Positions 16,670 through 25,199 of a stretch of 64,000 nucleotides of DNA are shown one piece after another; positions within the stretch are counted from its first letter, which is position 1; every line of letters starts with the position of its first letter. Both the position numbers and the translations under genes were made by a program. Source of the stretch: Stenotrophomonas_A sp035629025 (GTDB lineage: Bacteria; Pseudomonadota; Gammaproteobacteria; Xanthomonadales; Xanthomonadaceae). Location: positions 13,196 through 77,195 of the forward strand of contig DASPIU010000018.1 in the NCBI GenBank assembly GCA_035629025.1. Reading direction: 5' to 3'. The notes below the pieces were generated by a model, which worked only from the letters and a program-made list of their open reading frames with translations, had not been told where the DNA came from and did not search any database.

Positions 16670-17389
16670 TTACAGGCGGAACTGCTCGCCCAGGTAGACG
16701 CGGCGCACGTCGGCGTTCTGCAGCAGGTCGTCCGGCGCGCCCTGCGCCAGCACGCCGCCATCGGCCAGGATATAGGCGCGATCGCAGATTCCCAGCGTCT
16801 CGCGGACGTTGTGATCGGTGATCAGCACGCCGATGCCGCGTTCCTTCAGATGGGTCACGATGCGCTGGATTTCGCCGACCGAAATCGGATCGACGCCGGC
16901 AAAGGGCTCATCCAGCAGCATCAGGCGTGGCCGCGCAGCCAGGGCGCGGGCAATCTCGCAACGCCGCCGCTCGCCGCCGGACAGGCTGGCGCCAAGCTGC
17001 TCGGATACGTGGCTGATCTGCAGTTCGTCCAGCAGCGAGGCCAGTTCCTTCTCGCGGCCGGCGCTGTCCAGGTCCTCGCGCAGTTCCAGCACCAGGCGGA
17101 TGTTGTCCGACACGCTGAGCTTGCGGAATACCGACGGCTCCTGCGGCAGATAGCCCACGCCAAGTTTGGCGCGGGTATACATCGGGTCGGCGGTGATGTC
17201 GCGTCCGTCCAGCTCGATGCGCCCGGCGTCGGCCTCGACCAGGCCGACGATCATGTAGAAGCAGGTGGTCTTGCCAGCGCCGTTGGGGCCGAGCAGGCCC
17301 ACGACCTCGCCCGCTTCCAGGGTCAGGCCGAAGTCGCGCACGACCTCACGCTGCTTGTAGCGCTTGCGCAGTCCGGTCGCCGACAGCAT
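16670..17389 (-). CDS. lptB: LPS export ABC transporter ATP-binding protein LptB
   Basis: A 239-residue ATPase that powers extraction of LPS from the inner membrane with LptFG. Walker A is GPNGAGKTTC, the Q-loop LPQEPSVF, the signature LSGGERRRCEIARAL, Walker B LMLLDEPFAG and the switch His lies in ITDHNVRE. The start overlaps the lptA stop (TGATG). lptF and lptG are not in the window. Confidence 0.97.
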   Translation of the reverse strand: MLSATGLRKRYKQREVVRDFGLTLEAGEVVGLLGPNGAGKTTCFYMIVGLVEADAGRIELDGRDITADPMYTRAKLGVGYLPQEPSVFRKLSVSDNIRLVLELREDLDSAGREKELASLLDELQISHVSEQLGASLSGGERRRCEIARALAARPRLMLLDEPFAGVDPISVGEIQRIVTHLKERGIGVLITDHNVRETLGICDRAYILADGGVLAQGAPDDLLQNADVRRVYLGEQFRL

Positions 17390-17913
17390 CACTTCTTCTC
17401 CGACTTGGCCGGAGCCTGGGTCTTGGGCTGGATCACCGTGCGCACGCGGGTGCCGTCGCCACCGCTCTGCATGTTGCCGGTCTTGGTGTTGTAGGTCATG
17501 CGCTGGCCGGCGTTGCTGCCCTTGGGCGAATCGACGGTGTAGTTGCCGGTGAGGATGATGGTGTCCTCGTTGACGCGGTACTCGATGTTGTCGGCCTTGG
17601 CGTTCATCGGCGAGCCGTCGTCCATCAGCTGCTTCATCGTCGCCGGTCGGCCGATCAGCACGATGCGGTCGATCGCGCCGGCCTTGCGGAACAGATCGGC
17701 GGTGTCGGCGCGCACTTCCAGCGAACCCTGGGTGATGACGACATTGCCGGTGAAGCGGCACTTGCCGTCGTCGTCGGTGAGGTTGCAGTCGTTGGTCGCC
17801 GAATCGATGTTCATCGGCTGGTTGCGGTCGCTGGTCCTGGCCTGCGCCGCCAGCGGCAACAGCGCGGCGAGCAGCAGGGTGGCGGCGAGCCTAGCGGGCA
17901 GTGTTGGGTTCAT
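17389..17913 (-). CDS. lptA: LPS transport periplasmic protein LptA
   Basis: A 174-residue periplasmic bridge protein with a signal peptide (~1-25, ending AAQA) and an OstA/LptA beta-jellyroll domain (DGKCRFTGNVVITQGSLEVRADTADL onwards). A Lys/Ala-rich tail ends the protein. It overlaps lptC by 23 bp and lptB by 3 bp, so lptC, lptA and lptB are translationally coupled. Confidence 0.93.
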   Translation of the reverse strand: MNPTLPARLAATLLLAALLPLAAQARTSDRNQPMNIDSATNDCNLTDDDGKCRFTGNVVITQGSLEVRADTADLFRKAGAIDRIVLIGRPATMKQLMDDGSPMNAKADNIEYRVNEDTIILTGNYTVDSPKGSNAGQRMTYNTKTGNMQSGGDGTRVRTVIQPKTQAPAKSEKK

Positions 17914-18460
17914 AGCGGGTCTTGACCTGTGAAAGGAGCTTGTACTGCCGGGTCTGCAGGTTGGCCTCGAAGCCCACGCCGGTCTGGCTCAGGCCGGGGC
18001 GGGTCATGGTCACGCGTTCTGCGGTGCGGGCCAGGTGCTGCTGCGGGAAGACATCGAGCGCGGTGGTGCGGAACGTGGTGGGGACCACGCCGGGGGCGGC
18101 CGGGCTGTCGCCGGCCACATCACCGCGCAGGCGCAGTTCGTCGGCCTTGGCGCTGACCCAGCCGGTCCGCGCGCGCAGCGTCCACGGCAGGCCCTGCTGG
18201 TCAGGCAGCAGGAACAGCGGGGTGGTGATGTCCATGGTCTGGTCGGCACGGTTGCGGTGCGCTTCGGGCGCGCGCAAGGTGATCGCTTCCTTGCCGCTGT
18301 CCTTGTCCAGGCTGATCAGTTCAAAGTCGTGCAGCACGTAGTCGGCGCTGCTTTCGGCGGCCACCTGCTCTACCGGGTGGCTGCGGTTGCGCCAGGCAAA
18401 CCAGCCGCTGAGCAAGGCGGCGAGCAGCAGCGCGGTGCCGATGAGCAGACGCCGGCTCAT
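17891..18460 (-). CDS. lptC: LPS export protein LptC
   Basis: A 189-residue bitopic protein with one N-terminal membrane helix (~5-22) and a periplasmic jellyroll that receives LPS from LptBFG. The family pattern DYVLHDFELISLDKDGK-like and TALDVFPQQHLARTAERV is visible. It is short on conserved motifs, but the position between kdsC and lptA settles the assignment. It overlaps kdsC by 4 bp. Confidence 0.9.
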   Translation of the reverse strand: MSRRLLIGTALLLAALLSGWFAWRNRSHPVEQVAAESSADYVLHDFELISLDKDSGKEAITLRAPEAHRNRADQTMDITTPLFLLPDQQGLPWTLRARTGWVSAKADELRLRGDVAGDSPAAPGVVPTTFRTTALDVFPQQHLARTAERVTMTRPGLSQTGVGFEANLQTRQYKLLSQVKTRYEPNTAR

Positions 18461-19005
18461 GCGCCATACCTCGCGAGCACGCTGTCAAAGCGGTATTGCG
18501 CGGCCAGCAGCACGTCGCACAGTTCGCGCGCCGCGCCGGCGCCGCCGCGCGCCTGGGTGCGCCAGTGCACGCGTTCGGCGATCCACGGATGCGCGTTTGC
18601 CGGTGCGACCGCCAGGCCGGCGATCAGCAGCGCCGGCAGGTCGGGCAAGTCATCGCCCATGAAGGCGGTCTGCTCCAGTGTGACGTCATGCCGCGCGCAC
18701 AGTTCGCGCACGGCCTGGGCCTTGTCGCCGACGCCGATCTGCACTTCGATGCCGAGGTCGCGGCCGCGCTGTTCGGCAGACAGGCTCGCGCGCGCGGTGA
18801 TCATCGCCACTTCGATGCCGGCGCGCTGCAGCAGCTTCAGGCCGAGCCCGTCCTGCACGAAGAACGCCTTGCTCTCGTTGCCGGCATGGTCGTAGTACAG
18901 CCGCCCATCGGTCAGCGTGCCATCGACATCGAAGCACGCCAGGCGGATGGCGCTGGCGCGGGCAACCAGGTCGGCGGGCAAACTCGTCAGCGGGGCGTAG
19001 GGCAT
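18457..19005 (-). CDS. kdsC: 3-deoxy-manno-octulosonate-8-phosphatase KdsC
   Basis: A 182-residue HAD phosphatase of the C0 (capless) type that releases Kdo from Kdo-8-phosphate. The nucleophile is Asp26 in FDVDGTLTDG, followed by MITARAS (motif II), the Lys region GVGDKAQA and MGDDLPDLP (motif IV). It lies 65 bp downstream of kdsD; the two catalyse consecutive parts of Kdo synthesis. Confidence 0.96.
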   Translation of the reverse strand: MPYAPLTSLPADLVARASAIRLACFDVDGTLTDGRLYYDHAGNESKAFFVQDGLGLKLLQRAGIEVAMITARASLSAEQRGRDLGIEVQIGVGDKAQAVRELCARHDVTLEQTAFMGDDLPDLPALLIAGLAVAPANAHPWIAERVHWRTQARGGAGAARELCDVLLAAQYRFDSVLARYGA

Positions 19006-19070
19006 CAGGTCGTCGCGTGGGGAGGGGCGTGAGGGCTGGCCAGGGAGGCATCGTGCCGTGGATTGCGCGG

Positions 19071-20072
19071 TTAAACCACCTTGGCGCGCAACAGGTCGTG
19101 AATGTTGAGGGCGCCCACCGCGCGCTGTTGCGCGTCCACCACGATCAGGCCGTTGATCTTGTAGGCCTCCATCAGGCGCGCGGCTTCGGCGGCGAGCTGG
19201 TCGGCGCCGATGGTGCGGGGGTTGCGGGTCATCACTTCGCCGATATGCGCGGCGCGCACGTCGATGTCGCTGTCCAGTGCGCGGCGCAGGTCGCCGTCGG
19301 TGAACAGCCCGATCAGGCGTCCGTCGGCATCCACGATCGCGGTCATGCCCAGGCGTTTGCGGCTCATTTCCACCAGCGCCTCGCTGAGCGTGGCGTTCTC
19401 GCCCACCTTCGGCAGCTCATCGCCGCTGTGCATGATGTCGGTGATGTGCAGCAGCAGGCGCCGGCCGAGACTGCCGGCCGGGTGCGAGCGGGCGAAGTCG
19501 TCGGCGGTGAAGCCGCGCGCGTCCAGCAGGGCCACGGCCAGGGCGTCGCCCATGGCCAGCGAGGCGGTGGTGCTGGAAGTGGGCGCCAGCTCCAGCGGGC
19601 AGGCTTCGATTGGCACGCTGACGTCCAGGTGGACGTCGGCGGCCTGGGCCAGGGTGGACTGCGGGCGCCCGGTCATGGCGATGATCGGGTTGCCCTGGCG
19701 CTTGAGCACCGGCAGCAGCATCCGCACCTCGTCCGATTCGCCCGAGTAGGACAGCGCCAGCACCAGGTCGGCCTCGGTGATCATGCCCAGGTCGCCATGC
19801 CCGGCCTCGCCGGGGTGGACGAAGAACGCGGGCGTGCCGGTGGAGGCCAGGGTAGCGGCGATCTTGCGCGCCACGTGTCCGGACTTGCCCATGCCGGTGG
19901 CGACCACGCGCCCGCGCGAGGCCAGGATCAGCCGGCAGGCCGCGGCAAACGGCTGGCCGATGCGCGCGCCCACCGCGGCCAGCGCACCCTGCTCGATCTC
20001 GACCACCCGGCGGCCGCTGGCGACCAGGTTGGCGTCGTTCACGGCATCGGGCGGCAGGGGCGATACGGCCAT
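19071..20072 (-). CDS. kdsD: D-arabinose 5-phosphate isomerase KdsD (KpsF/GutQ family)
   Basis: A 333-residue enzyme converting ribulose-5-phosphate to arabinose-5-phosphate for Kdo synthesis. The SIS domain has GMGKSGHVARK, HPGEAGHGDLGM and LSYSGESDE; two CBS domains follow from ~residue 205 (DIMHSGDELP; VMTRNPRTI). ATG 20072 gives the family length; upstream in-frame codons belong to the intergenic region shared with ibaG. Confidence 0.95.
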   Translation of the reverse strand: MAVSPLPPDAVNDANLVASGRRVVEIEQGALAAVGARIGQPFAAACRLILASRGRVVATGMGKSGHVARKIAATLASTGTPAFFVHPGEAGHGDLGMITEADLVLALSYSGESDEVRMLLPVLKRQGNPIIAMTGRPQSTLAQAADVHLDVSVPIEACPLELAPTSSTTASLAMGDALAVALLDARGFTADDFARSHPAGSLGRRLLLHITDIMHSGDELPKVGENATLSEALVEMSRKRLGMTAIVDADGRLIGLFTDGDLRRALDSDIDVRAAHIGEVMTRNPRTIGADQLAAEAARLMEAYKINGLIVVDAQQRAVGALNIHDLLRAKVV

Positions 20073-20092
20073 ACGGGGACCCGCTCGAAGAG

Positions 20093-20119
20093 TAGAATGG
20101 CCGCACATTTTATTAGGAA
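20093..20119 (+). promoter_or_regulatory. -10 box and ribosome-binding site of ibaG
   Basis: TAGAAT (about 20093-20098) is followed ~20 nt later by AGGAA (20115-20119), positioned 6 nt before the TTG start. This supports the non-ATG start and a short leader. Confidence 0.45.
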
Positions 20120-20125
20120 AGCCCG

Positions 20126-20356
20126 TTGGACGCCGAAACCATCCGTAAACTCATCGAATCCGGCCTGCCGGACGCGCGCGCGGACGTCCGCGGCGACGAT
20201 GGCGTGCATTTCGAGGCCACCGTGGTGAGCCCGGCATTTGCCGGCAAGCTGCCGCTGGCCCGGCACCGCATGGTCTATGCCACGTTGGGCGACCTGATGG
20301 GCGGGGCGATCCACGCGCTGCAGCTCAAGACCGTGACCCCGCAGGAATCCGCCTGA
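20126..20356 (+). CDS. ibaG: BolA/IbaG family protein (TTG start)
   Basis: A 76-residue BolA-like protein beginning LDAETIRKLIESGLPDA with the conserved block HRMVYATLGDLMGGAIHALQLKT. It lacks the Cys of BolA proper, as expected for IbaG/YrbA, which binds Fe-S glutaredoxins and is typically encoded next to murA. No ATG exists upstream, and AGGAA precedes the TTG. murA starts 98 bp downstream. Confidence 0.9.
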   Translation: MDAETIRKLIESGLPDARADVRGDDGVHFEATVVSPAFAGKLPLARHRMVYATLGDLMGGAIHALQLKTVTPQESA

Positions 20357-20454
20357 CCGTTCGTGGCAGCGCTTGCGTGGCGATGCCGTCCTCGACGGCG
20401 ACCCGGCCTGCAGCGTGCGCCGCGGCTTTCCAACTTTCTCCAATCCCCGACACC

Positions 20455-21726
20455 ATGGCCAAAATCGTAGTCACCGGCGGCAACGCGCTGCACGGCGAAG
20501 TCAACATCTCCGGCGCCAAGAACGCCGTCCTGCCCATCCTCTGCGCCACGCTGCTGGCCGACGCGCCGGTGGAAATCACCAACGTGCCGCACCTGCATGA
20601 CGTGATCACCACGGTGAAGCTGCTGGGCGAACTCGGCGCTGGCGTCACCATCGACGAAGGCACGCTGGCGCGCGGCAGTTCGATCACCGTGGACCCGCGC
20701 TCGGTCAACAGCCATGTCGCGCCATACGAGCTGGTCAAGACCATGCGTGCGTCGATTCTGGTGCTGGGCCCGCTGCTGGCGCGCTATGGCGCGGCCGAGG
20801 TGTCGCTGCCCGGCGGCTGCGCGATCGGCTCGCGGCCGGTGGATCAGCACATCAAGGGCCTGCAGGCGCTGGGTGCCGATATCAGTGTCGAGAACGGCTA
20901 CATCAAGGCCAGCGCGCAACGCTTGAAGGGCGGCCGCTACGTGTTCGACATGGTCAGCGTGACCGGCACCGAGAACGTGCTGATGGCCGCGGTGCTCGCC
21001 GACGGCACCACGGTGCTGGAAAACGCGGCGATGGAGCCGGAGGTGGTGGACCTGGCCGAGTGCCTGGTCGCACTGGGCGCGAAGATCGAGGGTGCGGGCA
21101 CGCCGCGCATCGTGATCGAGGGCGTCGAGCGCCTCGGTGGCGGCCGTCATGCGGTGCTGCCGGACCGCATCGAGACCGGCACGTTCCTGGTGGCGGCGGC
21201 GATGACCGGTGGCCGCGTGACCGTGCGCCGCGCGCGCCCGCACACGCTGGACGCGGTGCTGGACAAGCTCAAGGAAGCCGGTGCCGAGCTTGATTGCACC
21301 GAGGACAGCATCACCCTGGACATGAAGGGCAAGCGGCCGCGCGCGGTCAGCCTGACCACGGCGCCTTACCCGGCGTTTCCGACCGACATGCAGGCGCAGT
21401 TCATGGCGCTCAACTGCGTGGCCGACGGGGTGGGCGTGATCAACGAGACGATCTTTGAGAACCGCTTCATGCACGTCAACGAGCTGCTGCGCCTGGGTGC
21501 GGACATCCAGGTGGAAGGGCATACGGCGATCATCCGCGGCGCGGAGCGGCTGAGTGGCGCGCCGGTGATGGCGACGGACCTGCGGGCTTCGGCGTCGTTG
21601 ATCCTGGCGGGGCTGATGGCTGAAGGCGAGACGACGATCGACCGCATCTACCACCTGGACCGGGGGTACGAGAACATCGAGGAGAAGCTGGGGTCGCTGG
21701 GCGCGATCATCCGGCGCATCGCATGA
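20455..21726 (+). CDS. murA: UDP-N-acetylglucosamine 1-carboxyvinyltransferase
   Basis: A 423-residue enzyme of the first committed step in peptidoglycan synthesis, using PEP. Two inverse alpha/beta domains are recognisable. ISGAKNAVLPI holds the catalytic Lys region, and Cys122 in LPGGCAIGSRPVDQH is the fosfomycin-reactive residue, so the enzyme is expected to be fosfomycin-sensitive. The stop overlaps the next gene (ATGA). Confidence 0.97.
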   Translation: MAKIVVTGGNALHGEVNISGAKNAVLPILCATLLADAPVEITNVPHLHDVITTVKLLGELGAGVTIDEGTLARGSSITVDPRSVNSHVAPYELVKTMRASILVLGPLLARYGAAEVSLPGGCAIGSRPVDQHIKGLQALGADISVENGYIKASAQRLKGGRYVFDMVSVTGTENVLMAAVLADGTTVLENAAMEPEVVDLAECLVALGAKIEGAGTPRIVIEGVERLGGGRHAVLPDRIETGTFLVAAAMTGGRVTVRRARPHTLDAVLDKLKEAGAELDCTEDSITLDMKGKRPRAVSLTTAPYPAFPTDMQAQFMALNCVADGVGVINETIFENRFMHVNELLRLGADIQVEGHTAIIRGAERLSGAPVMATDLRASASLILAGLMAEGETTIDRIYHLDRGYENIEEKLGSLGAIIRRIA

Positions 21727-22022
21727 TGCTGCGCGGCCGTTTCACCACGCGGCGCAAGGTGCTGCTGGGGGTGATCCTGTTGATCCTGGCGTGGCTGGCG
21801 TGGGCCGGCTGGGCGGGGATGGCGATCACGCAGGGCGTCGAGTTCAAGGACATGGACTGGGACGGCGATGGCACCGCCACGCGGGCGGAAATCGCGCAGT
21901 CGTTCTACGCGGTGGCGGTGAAGACGACCGTGGATGGGCCGCGCAAGTGCAGCACGTTCTACTGGCGCGGCAGCGGGCAGCAGATCCGGGTGGATTGCCG
22001 GACGGAGTTCAAGAAGGACTGA
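21723..22022 (+). CDS. Small membrane protein with an EF-hand-like loop
   Basis: A 99-residue protein of unknown function, translationally coupled to murA. One membrane helix (~13-33, LLGVILLILAWLAWAGWAG) precedes D-W-D-G-D-G-T-A-T-R-A-E, an exact DxDxDGxxxxxE EF-hand loop with only half of a normal pair. Two Cys (CSTFYW and VDCRTEF) in the C-terminal part could form a disulfide if this part is periplasmic. Start ATG 21723 or 21726. Confidence 0.75.
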   Translation: MMLRGRFTTRRKVLLGVILLILAWLAWAGWAGMAITQGVEFKDMDWDGDGTATRAEIAQSFYAVAVKTTVDGPRKCSTFYWRGSGQQIRVDCRTEFKKD

Positions 22023-22079
22023 TTCTGGTTGTTCGTTTGTCGCGCGAAGGGCGGCTGTTTGGTTCTTGCGTGTAGCGGC

Positions 22080-22174
22080 CGGGGGCAGGCCCTTTCGGGA
22101 CACGCGGTGAACCCATCCATGGGGCTGCCAGACGCCATCCATGGCGTCTAGCGTCCCGAAAGGGCCTGCCCCCG
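22080..22174. repeat. Long inverted-repeat element, copy 2
   Basis: A 95-bp copy of the element at 12157-12251. Arms of 22 bp (22080-22101, 22153-22174) are perfect; the internal palindrome around GACGCCATCCATGGCGTC is retained. A single base differs between the copies (CCAGACG here, CTAGACG there), although they are 10 kb apart. Flanking sequence is unrelated. Confidence 0.9.
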
Positions 22175-22231
22175 ACCGCCGACAAATCTCCGCGACCGGA
22201 TGGGAAACGCGGCGATGCTGCCTGGGGTGGC

Positions 22232-22265
22232 TGTAGGAGCGGCTGTAGGAGCGGCTTCAGCCGCG
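22232..22265 (+). repeat. GTAG-headed REP element with doubled head
   Basis: Two heads in tandem (GTAGGAGCGGCT then GTAGGAGCGGCTTCAGCCGCGA). This is an intermediate between the single-headed form at 12320 and the four-headed form at 12030. Confidence 0.8.
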
Positions 22266-22305
22266 AACCCTCAGCAAACCATGGCAAACGACAACAGCAG
22301 AAACG

Positions 22306-22331
22306 AAAAGGCCCGCCAATGGCGGGCCTTT
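22306..22331. terminator. Bidirectional intrinsic terminator
   Basis: AAAGGCCCGCC and GGCGGGCCTTT form a perfect 11-bp stem with an AAT loop, flanked by A-rich and T-rich tracts. It serves the convergent murA-side unit (plus) and the DUF3108/purN-side genes (minus). Confidence 0.88.
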
Positions 22332-22351
22332 CCATTTCGCGCGGAACCGGG

Positions 22352-23038
22352 TCAGCGCAAGGAGCGGATCGTCAAATCCAGCGCATCCTGGCCGCCCTCG
22401 CGTTGCAGCAGGCGCGCCGGCACCGGCAGGCCGGGCACGATCCAGGCGATGAGTTCCTTGTTGCCGTCCACGCGCGAAACCTTCGTGGCCTGTTGCGGCT
22501 TGCCGTTGACGGTGAGGGTTTCCTTGCCCACGACCTGGTAGGTCATCGGCTTGATCCGGCCCTCATCGACCATGCGGTAAGTCAGCGGCTTGCCGGCGGC
22601 AAGGTCGCGGCTGATCGCCAGGTTGATCAGCAGGGCGTCCATGTCGCCGGGCTGCAGTTTCACCGGGCCGCGGCGCTCGGGCTTGATGTCGCCGCTCCAC
22701 GTGGCCTGGTTGGTGGTCCAGTCGTACTTGGCCTGCACGTTGCGCTTCTTGACCAGCAGCGCGGAGGCGTCGTTGCTGCTGAGCGGCCGCAGCTGCCCGT
22801 TCTTTTCCTCGAACACCGTGGTCTGGCTGAGCGTGGCCATCGGGTTCTGGATCTGCAGCGAGTAGCGCCATTGATTGTTGCCGGCCGCGGCCAGGGTCAT
22901 CGTGCCGTTGGCCTGCACGCCCATGTAGTTGGCCTGGTAATCGGCGGTGAAGGGTTGCAATGCAAGTGCGGGCAGGCTCATCAGCGCCAGTGCGGCGGCG
23001 GCGAGCAGGGCGGTCGGTCGGGCGAGGCGTTTCATCAT
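22352..23038 (-). CDS. DUF3108 periplasmic protein (first of two paralogues)
   Basis: A 228-residue secreted protein with a signal peptide (~1-27, ALMSLPALA). The body matches DUF3108: FTADYQANYMGVQANGTMTL, WSGDIKPERRGPVKLQPGDMDALLINLAI and a C-terminal VPARLLQREGGQDALDL. Function is unknown; the fold is predicted to be a beta-rich lipocalin-like sheet. The start overlaps the stop of its paralogue, and it is the last gene of the unit. Confidence 0.87.
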   Translation of the reverse strand: MMKRLARPTALLAAAALALMSLPALALQPFTADYQANYMGVQANGTMTLAAAGNNQWRYSLQIQNPMATLSQTTVFEEKNGQLRPLSSNDASALLVKKRNVQAKYDWTTNQATWSGDIKPERRGPVKLQPGDMDALLINLAISRDLAAGKPLTYRMVDEGRIKPMTYQVVGKETLTVNGKPQQATKVSRVDGNKELIAWIVPGLPVPARLLQREGGQDALDLTIRSLR

Positions 23039-23853
23039 CACACTCCTTGGTATTCGATCAGGCGCAGGTCGATCTGGTCTTCGCCGTTGTCGCGCTGGAG
23101 GATGCGCACCGGAGTGGGAACTCCGTTGGCGATCCACAGCAGGGTTTCGTTGTCGCCGCCGTTGGTGCGGAACACCTTCAGCGCGTCATAGCTCAGGTCG
23201 CCGACCTGCACGATCTCGGTGGCATCGGCGGCGCGGTATTCGTAGCGGCGCACGCGGCCGACATCGACATAGCGATAGCCCATCGCCTGGCCCGGGCGCG
23301 CGTCGCGCATCAGCGCCAGGTTGATCAGCAGGGCGCTCTGGTCGCCGCGCTCGAGCGGGATCGGCTGGCGGCGTTCCTTTTTCAGGTCGCCATCCCATTG
23401 CGCGGTGCCGGCCTTCCAGTCATACACGCCGGTGACCTTCTTGCCGAAGAACACGGCTTTTTTCACCGTGCTCTGGGTCAGCGGCACATAAGTGCCGTCC
23501 TCCACGTCGAACACCGTGCTCTGTTCCAGGTTCAGGCCGAGGATGCTGGCGAAGCCCTTGCGTCCGCGCACGGCCATGTCCACGCGCCACTGGTTGCCGC
23601 CGATGTGGGTCACCTGCAAGGTGGCGTCGCCGGCTTCCTTGCCCTTGTAGAACGCCTGGTAGGTGGCGACGAAGGGTTCCAGCGGCGGTGCGCTCCATTC
23701 GGGTTGCGGCAGGGCGATCGGGCTCGGCGCCGGAGTGGCGGGCGCCGATGGCGGCGCGGCGGGTTCCGACGTCTGCGTGGACGCCTCCTGCGCCAGGCCC
23801 GGGGCGATGGGCCAGCACAGCAAGGCCAACAGGGCGAAGCGGGGGAAGGTCAT
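23038..23853 (-). CDS. DUF3108 periplasmic protein (second paralogue)
   Basis: A 271-residue secreted protein with a signal peptide (~1-22) and a Pro/Ala-rich linker (~25-50) before the DUF3108 domain. It shares with its neighbour the pattern F-A-Y-A-Y-G, W(D/S)GD-K-ERR-P, ALLINLA and V-R-LQR-G-D, so the pair arose by tandem duplication. ATG 23853 is chosen over the GTG at 23859. Confidence 0.87.
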   Translation of the reverse strand: MTFPRFALLALLCWPIAPGLAQEASTQTSEPAAPPSAPATPAPSPIALPQPEWSAPPLEPFVATYQAFYKGKEAGDATLQVTHIGGNQWRVDMAVRGRKGFASILGLNLEQSTVFDVEDGTYVPLTQSTVKKAVFFGKKVTGVYDWKAGTAQWDGDLKKERRQPIPLERGDQSALLINLALMRDARPGQAMGYRYVDVGRVRRYEYRAADATEIVQVGDLSYDALKVFRTNGGDNETLLWIANGVPTPVRILQRDNGEDQIDLRLIEYQGV

Positions 23854-23897
23854 GCGCACGGGGCTGGGGTGGGGGTGTCAGGATGACGGTAGCAAGG

Positions 23898-24581
23898 TCA
23901 TGGCCGTGTGTCCGGCGCAGCCTGCAGGCGTTGCGCCGAATCTAGTTGCAGGGGTGTAAACAGGCACTGACCGTCCACGAACAGCTGGCCCTGGCGTTCA
24001 TCTACACGGCCGCTGGCGAGCAGGGCCAGGCTGGCGATCAGCAACGGGTGCTCGCGTGCCAGCACGCGTTCGGCCAGGCGCGTGGCATCGTCATCGGGCA
24101 GCACCGGCACCCGGGCCTGGGCCAGGACAGCGCCGGCATCGAGCTCGGGAATGACGAAATGCACACTGGCGCCGTGCTCGGTATCGCCGGCCTCGATCGC
24201 GCGCGCGTGGGTGTGCAGCCCGCGGTGGCGCGGCAGCAGTGAGGGATGGATGTTGACCAGGCGGCCCTCGAAGCGGCGCACGAAGCGCTCGCCGAGGATG
24301 CGCATGTAGCCGGCGCAGACGATCCAGTCCGGCGCGCAGGTGGCCAGGGCGTCACCGAGCGCGGTATCGAAGGCTTCGCGGTCGGCAAAGTCGCGCGGGC
24401 TGGCGGACCAGCGCAGCGACTTGTCCACCTTGCGGAGCGCGGCCGCGCTGGGCTTGTCGGAAAACACCCCGACCACTTCGGCCCGCAAGGTGCCCGCGGC
24501 GATGGCATCGAGGATCGCCTGCAGGTTGCTGCCGCGCCCGGAAGCGAGCACGGCGATGCGCGCGAGCGGGGCGGTGCTCAT
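23898..24581 (-). CDS. purN: Phosphoribosylglycinamide formyltransferase PurN
   Basis: A 227-residue GAR transformylase that uses 10-formyl-THF in purine synthesis. The phosphate loop is ASGRGSNLQA; the catalytic set Asn-His-Asp is visible in VNIHPSLLPRHRG and PELDAGAVLAQ. It is slightly longer than E. coli PurN (212), with an extended C-terminus. It overlaps the DUF2238 gene, which separates it from purM, an unusual insertion in the common purM-purN pair. Confidence 0.95.
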   Translation of the reverse strand: MSTAPLARIAVLASGRGSNLQAILDAIAAGTLRAEVVGVFSDKPSAAALRKVDKSLRWSASPRDFADREAFDTALGDALATCAPDWIVCAGYMRILGERFVRRFEGRLVNIHPSLLPRHRGLHTHARAIEAGDTEHGASVHFVIPELDAGAVLAQARVPVLPDDDATRLAERVLAREHPLLIASLALLASGRVDERQGQLFVDGQCLFTPLQLDSAQRLQAAPDTRP

Positions 24582-25186
24582 GAACGTTGCAGCCGGGTGG
24601 CCGGCCAGGTGAGCACGCTGCCCACGGTCGCCAGCAGCATGTCGGCATGGGCGTCCCAGATGTCGCCCTGCTGGCCGTTGTAGGCTTCGGCCGCTTCCGG
24701 CGAGAGCGCCAGGGCGATCGCCCATTCCAGCCATTCGTACACCAGGCTGCTGCACATCACCGCCATCACCGCGAGCACGAAGGCCTGGCGCGGCGACAGC
24801 GCCGGCCACCACCGGCGCGCCAGCTGCACCAGCGCGGGCGTGAAGCACAGGCCGTACATCAGGTGGATCAGGCGGTCGAAGTGATTGCGCTGCCAGCCGA
24901 ACGCCTGACCCGGCGACCAGCCGAACAGGGCCTGGCTCCATTGTTCGTAAGGCACATTGGAATACAGCCAGCGCGCGCCGATGCAGTGCAGGGCGATGAA
25001 GCCGCAGATCGCGATGAAACTCCCATTGCCCAGCGGCCAGCGCCGGTCGACCCAGTACAGCGCCACCAGGCCGACCACGGTCAGCGAACTGTGCAATGCC
25101 TGCTCGACCGGCCACGGCGGCTGAATCCAGCTGGCGGCAAAGACCGCCAGCACCGCCGCCAATGCGGCCCGCTTCGCCGGAGTCAT
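24578..25186 (-). CDS. DUF2238 (YjdF family) membrane protein
   Basis: A 202-residue inner-membrane protein with about six helices. The family markers NHFDRLIHLMYGLCFTPAL and YEWLEWAIALALSPEAAEAYNGQQGDIWDAHADMLLATVG are well kept; conserved His/Asp/Glu residues within helices hint at a metal-binding or hydrolase role, but function is unknown. It overlaps purN by 4 bp and follows purM by 13 bp, so it is part of the purine unit. Confidence 0.88.
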   Translation of the reverse strand: MTPAKRAALAAVLAVFAASWIQPPWPVEQALHSSLTVVGLVALYWVDRRWPLGNGSFIAICGFIALHCIGARWLYSNVPYEQWSQALFGWSPGQAFGWQRNHFDRLIHLMYGLCFTPALVQLARRWWPALSPRQAFVLAVMAVMCSSLVYEWLEWAIALALSPEAAEAYNGQQGDIWDAHADMLLATVGSVLTWPATRLQRS

Positions 25187-25199
25187 GGGCCGGGCCGGA

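Larger units (their letters stand above)
22023..22351. other. 329-bp gene-free region with repeats and a terminator
   Basis: Holds the second copy of the long inverted-repeat element (22080-22174), a double-headed REP (22232-22265) and a bidirectional terminator (22306-22331). Apart from these I see no gene. Confidence 0.75.
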
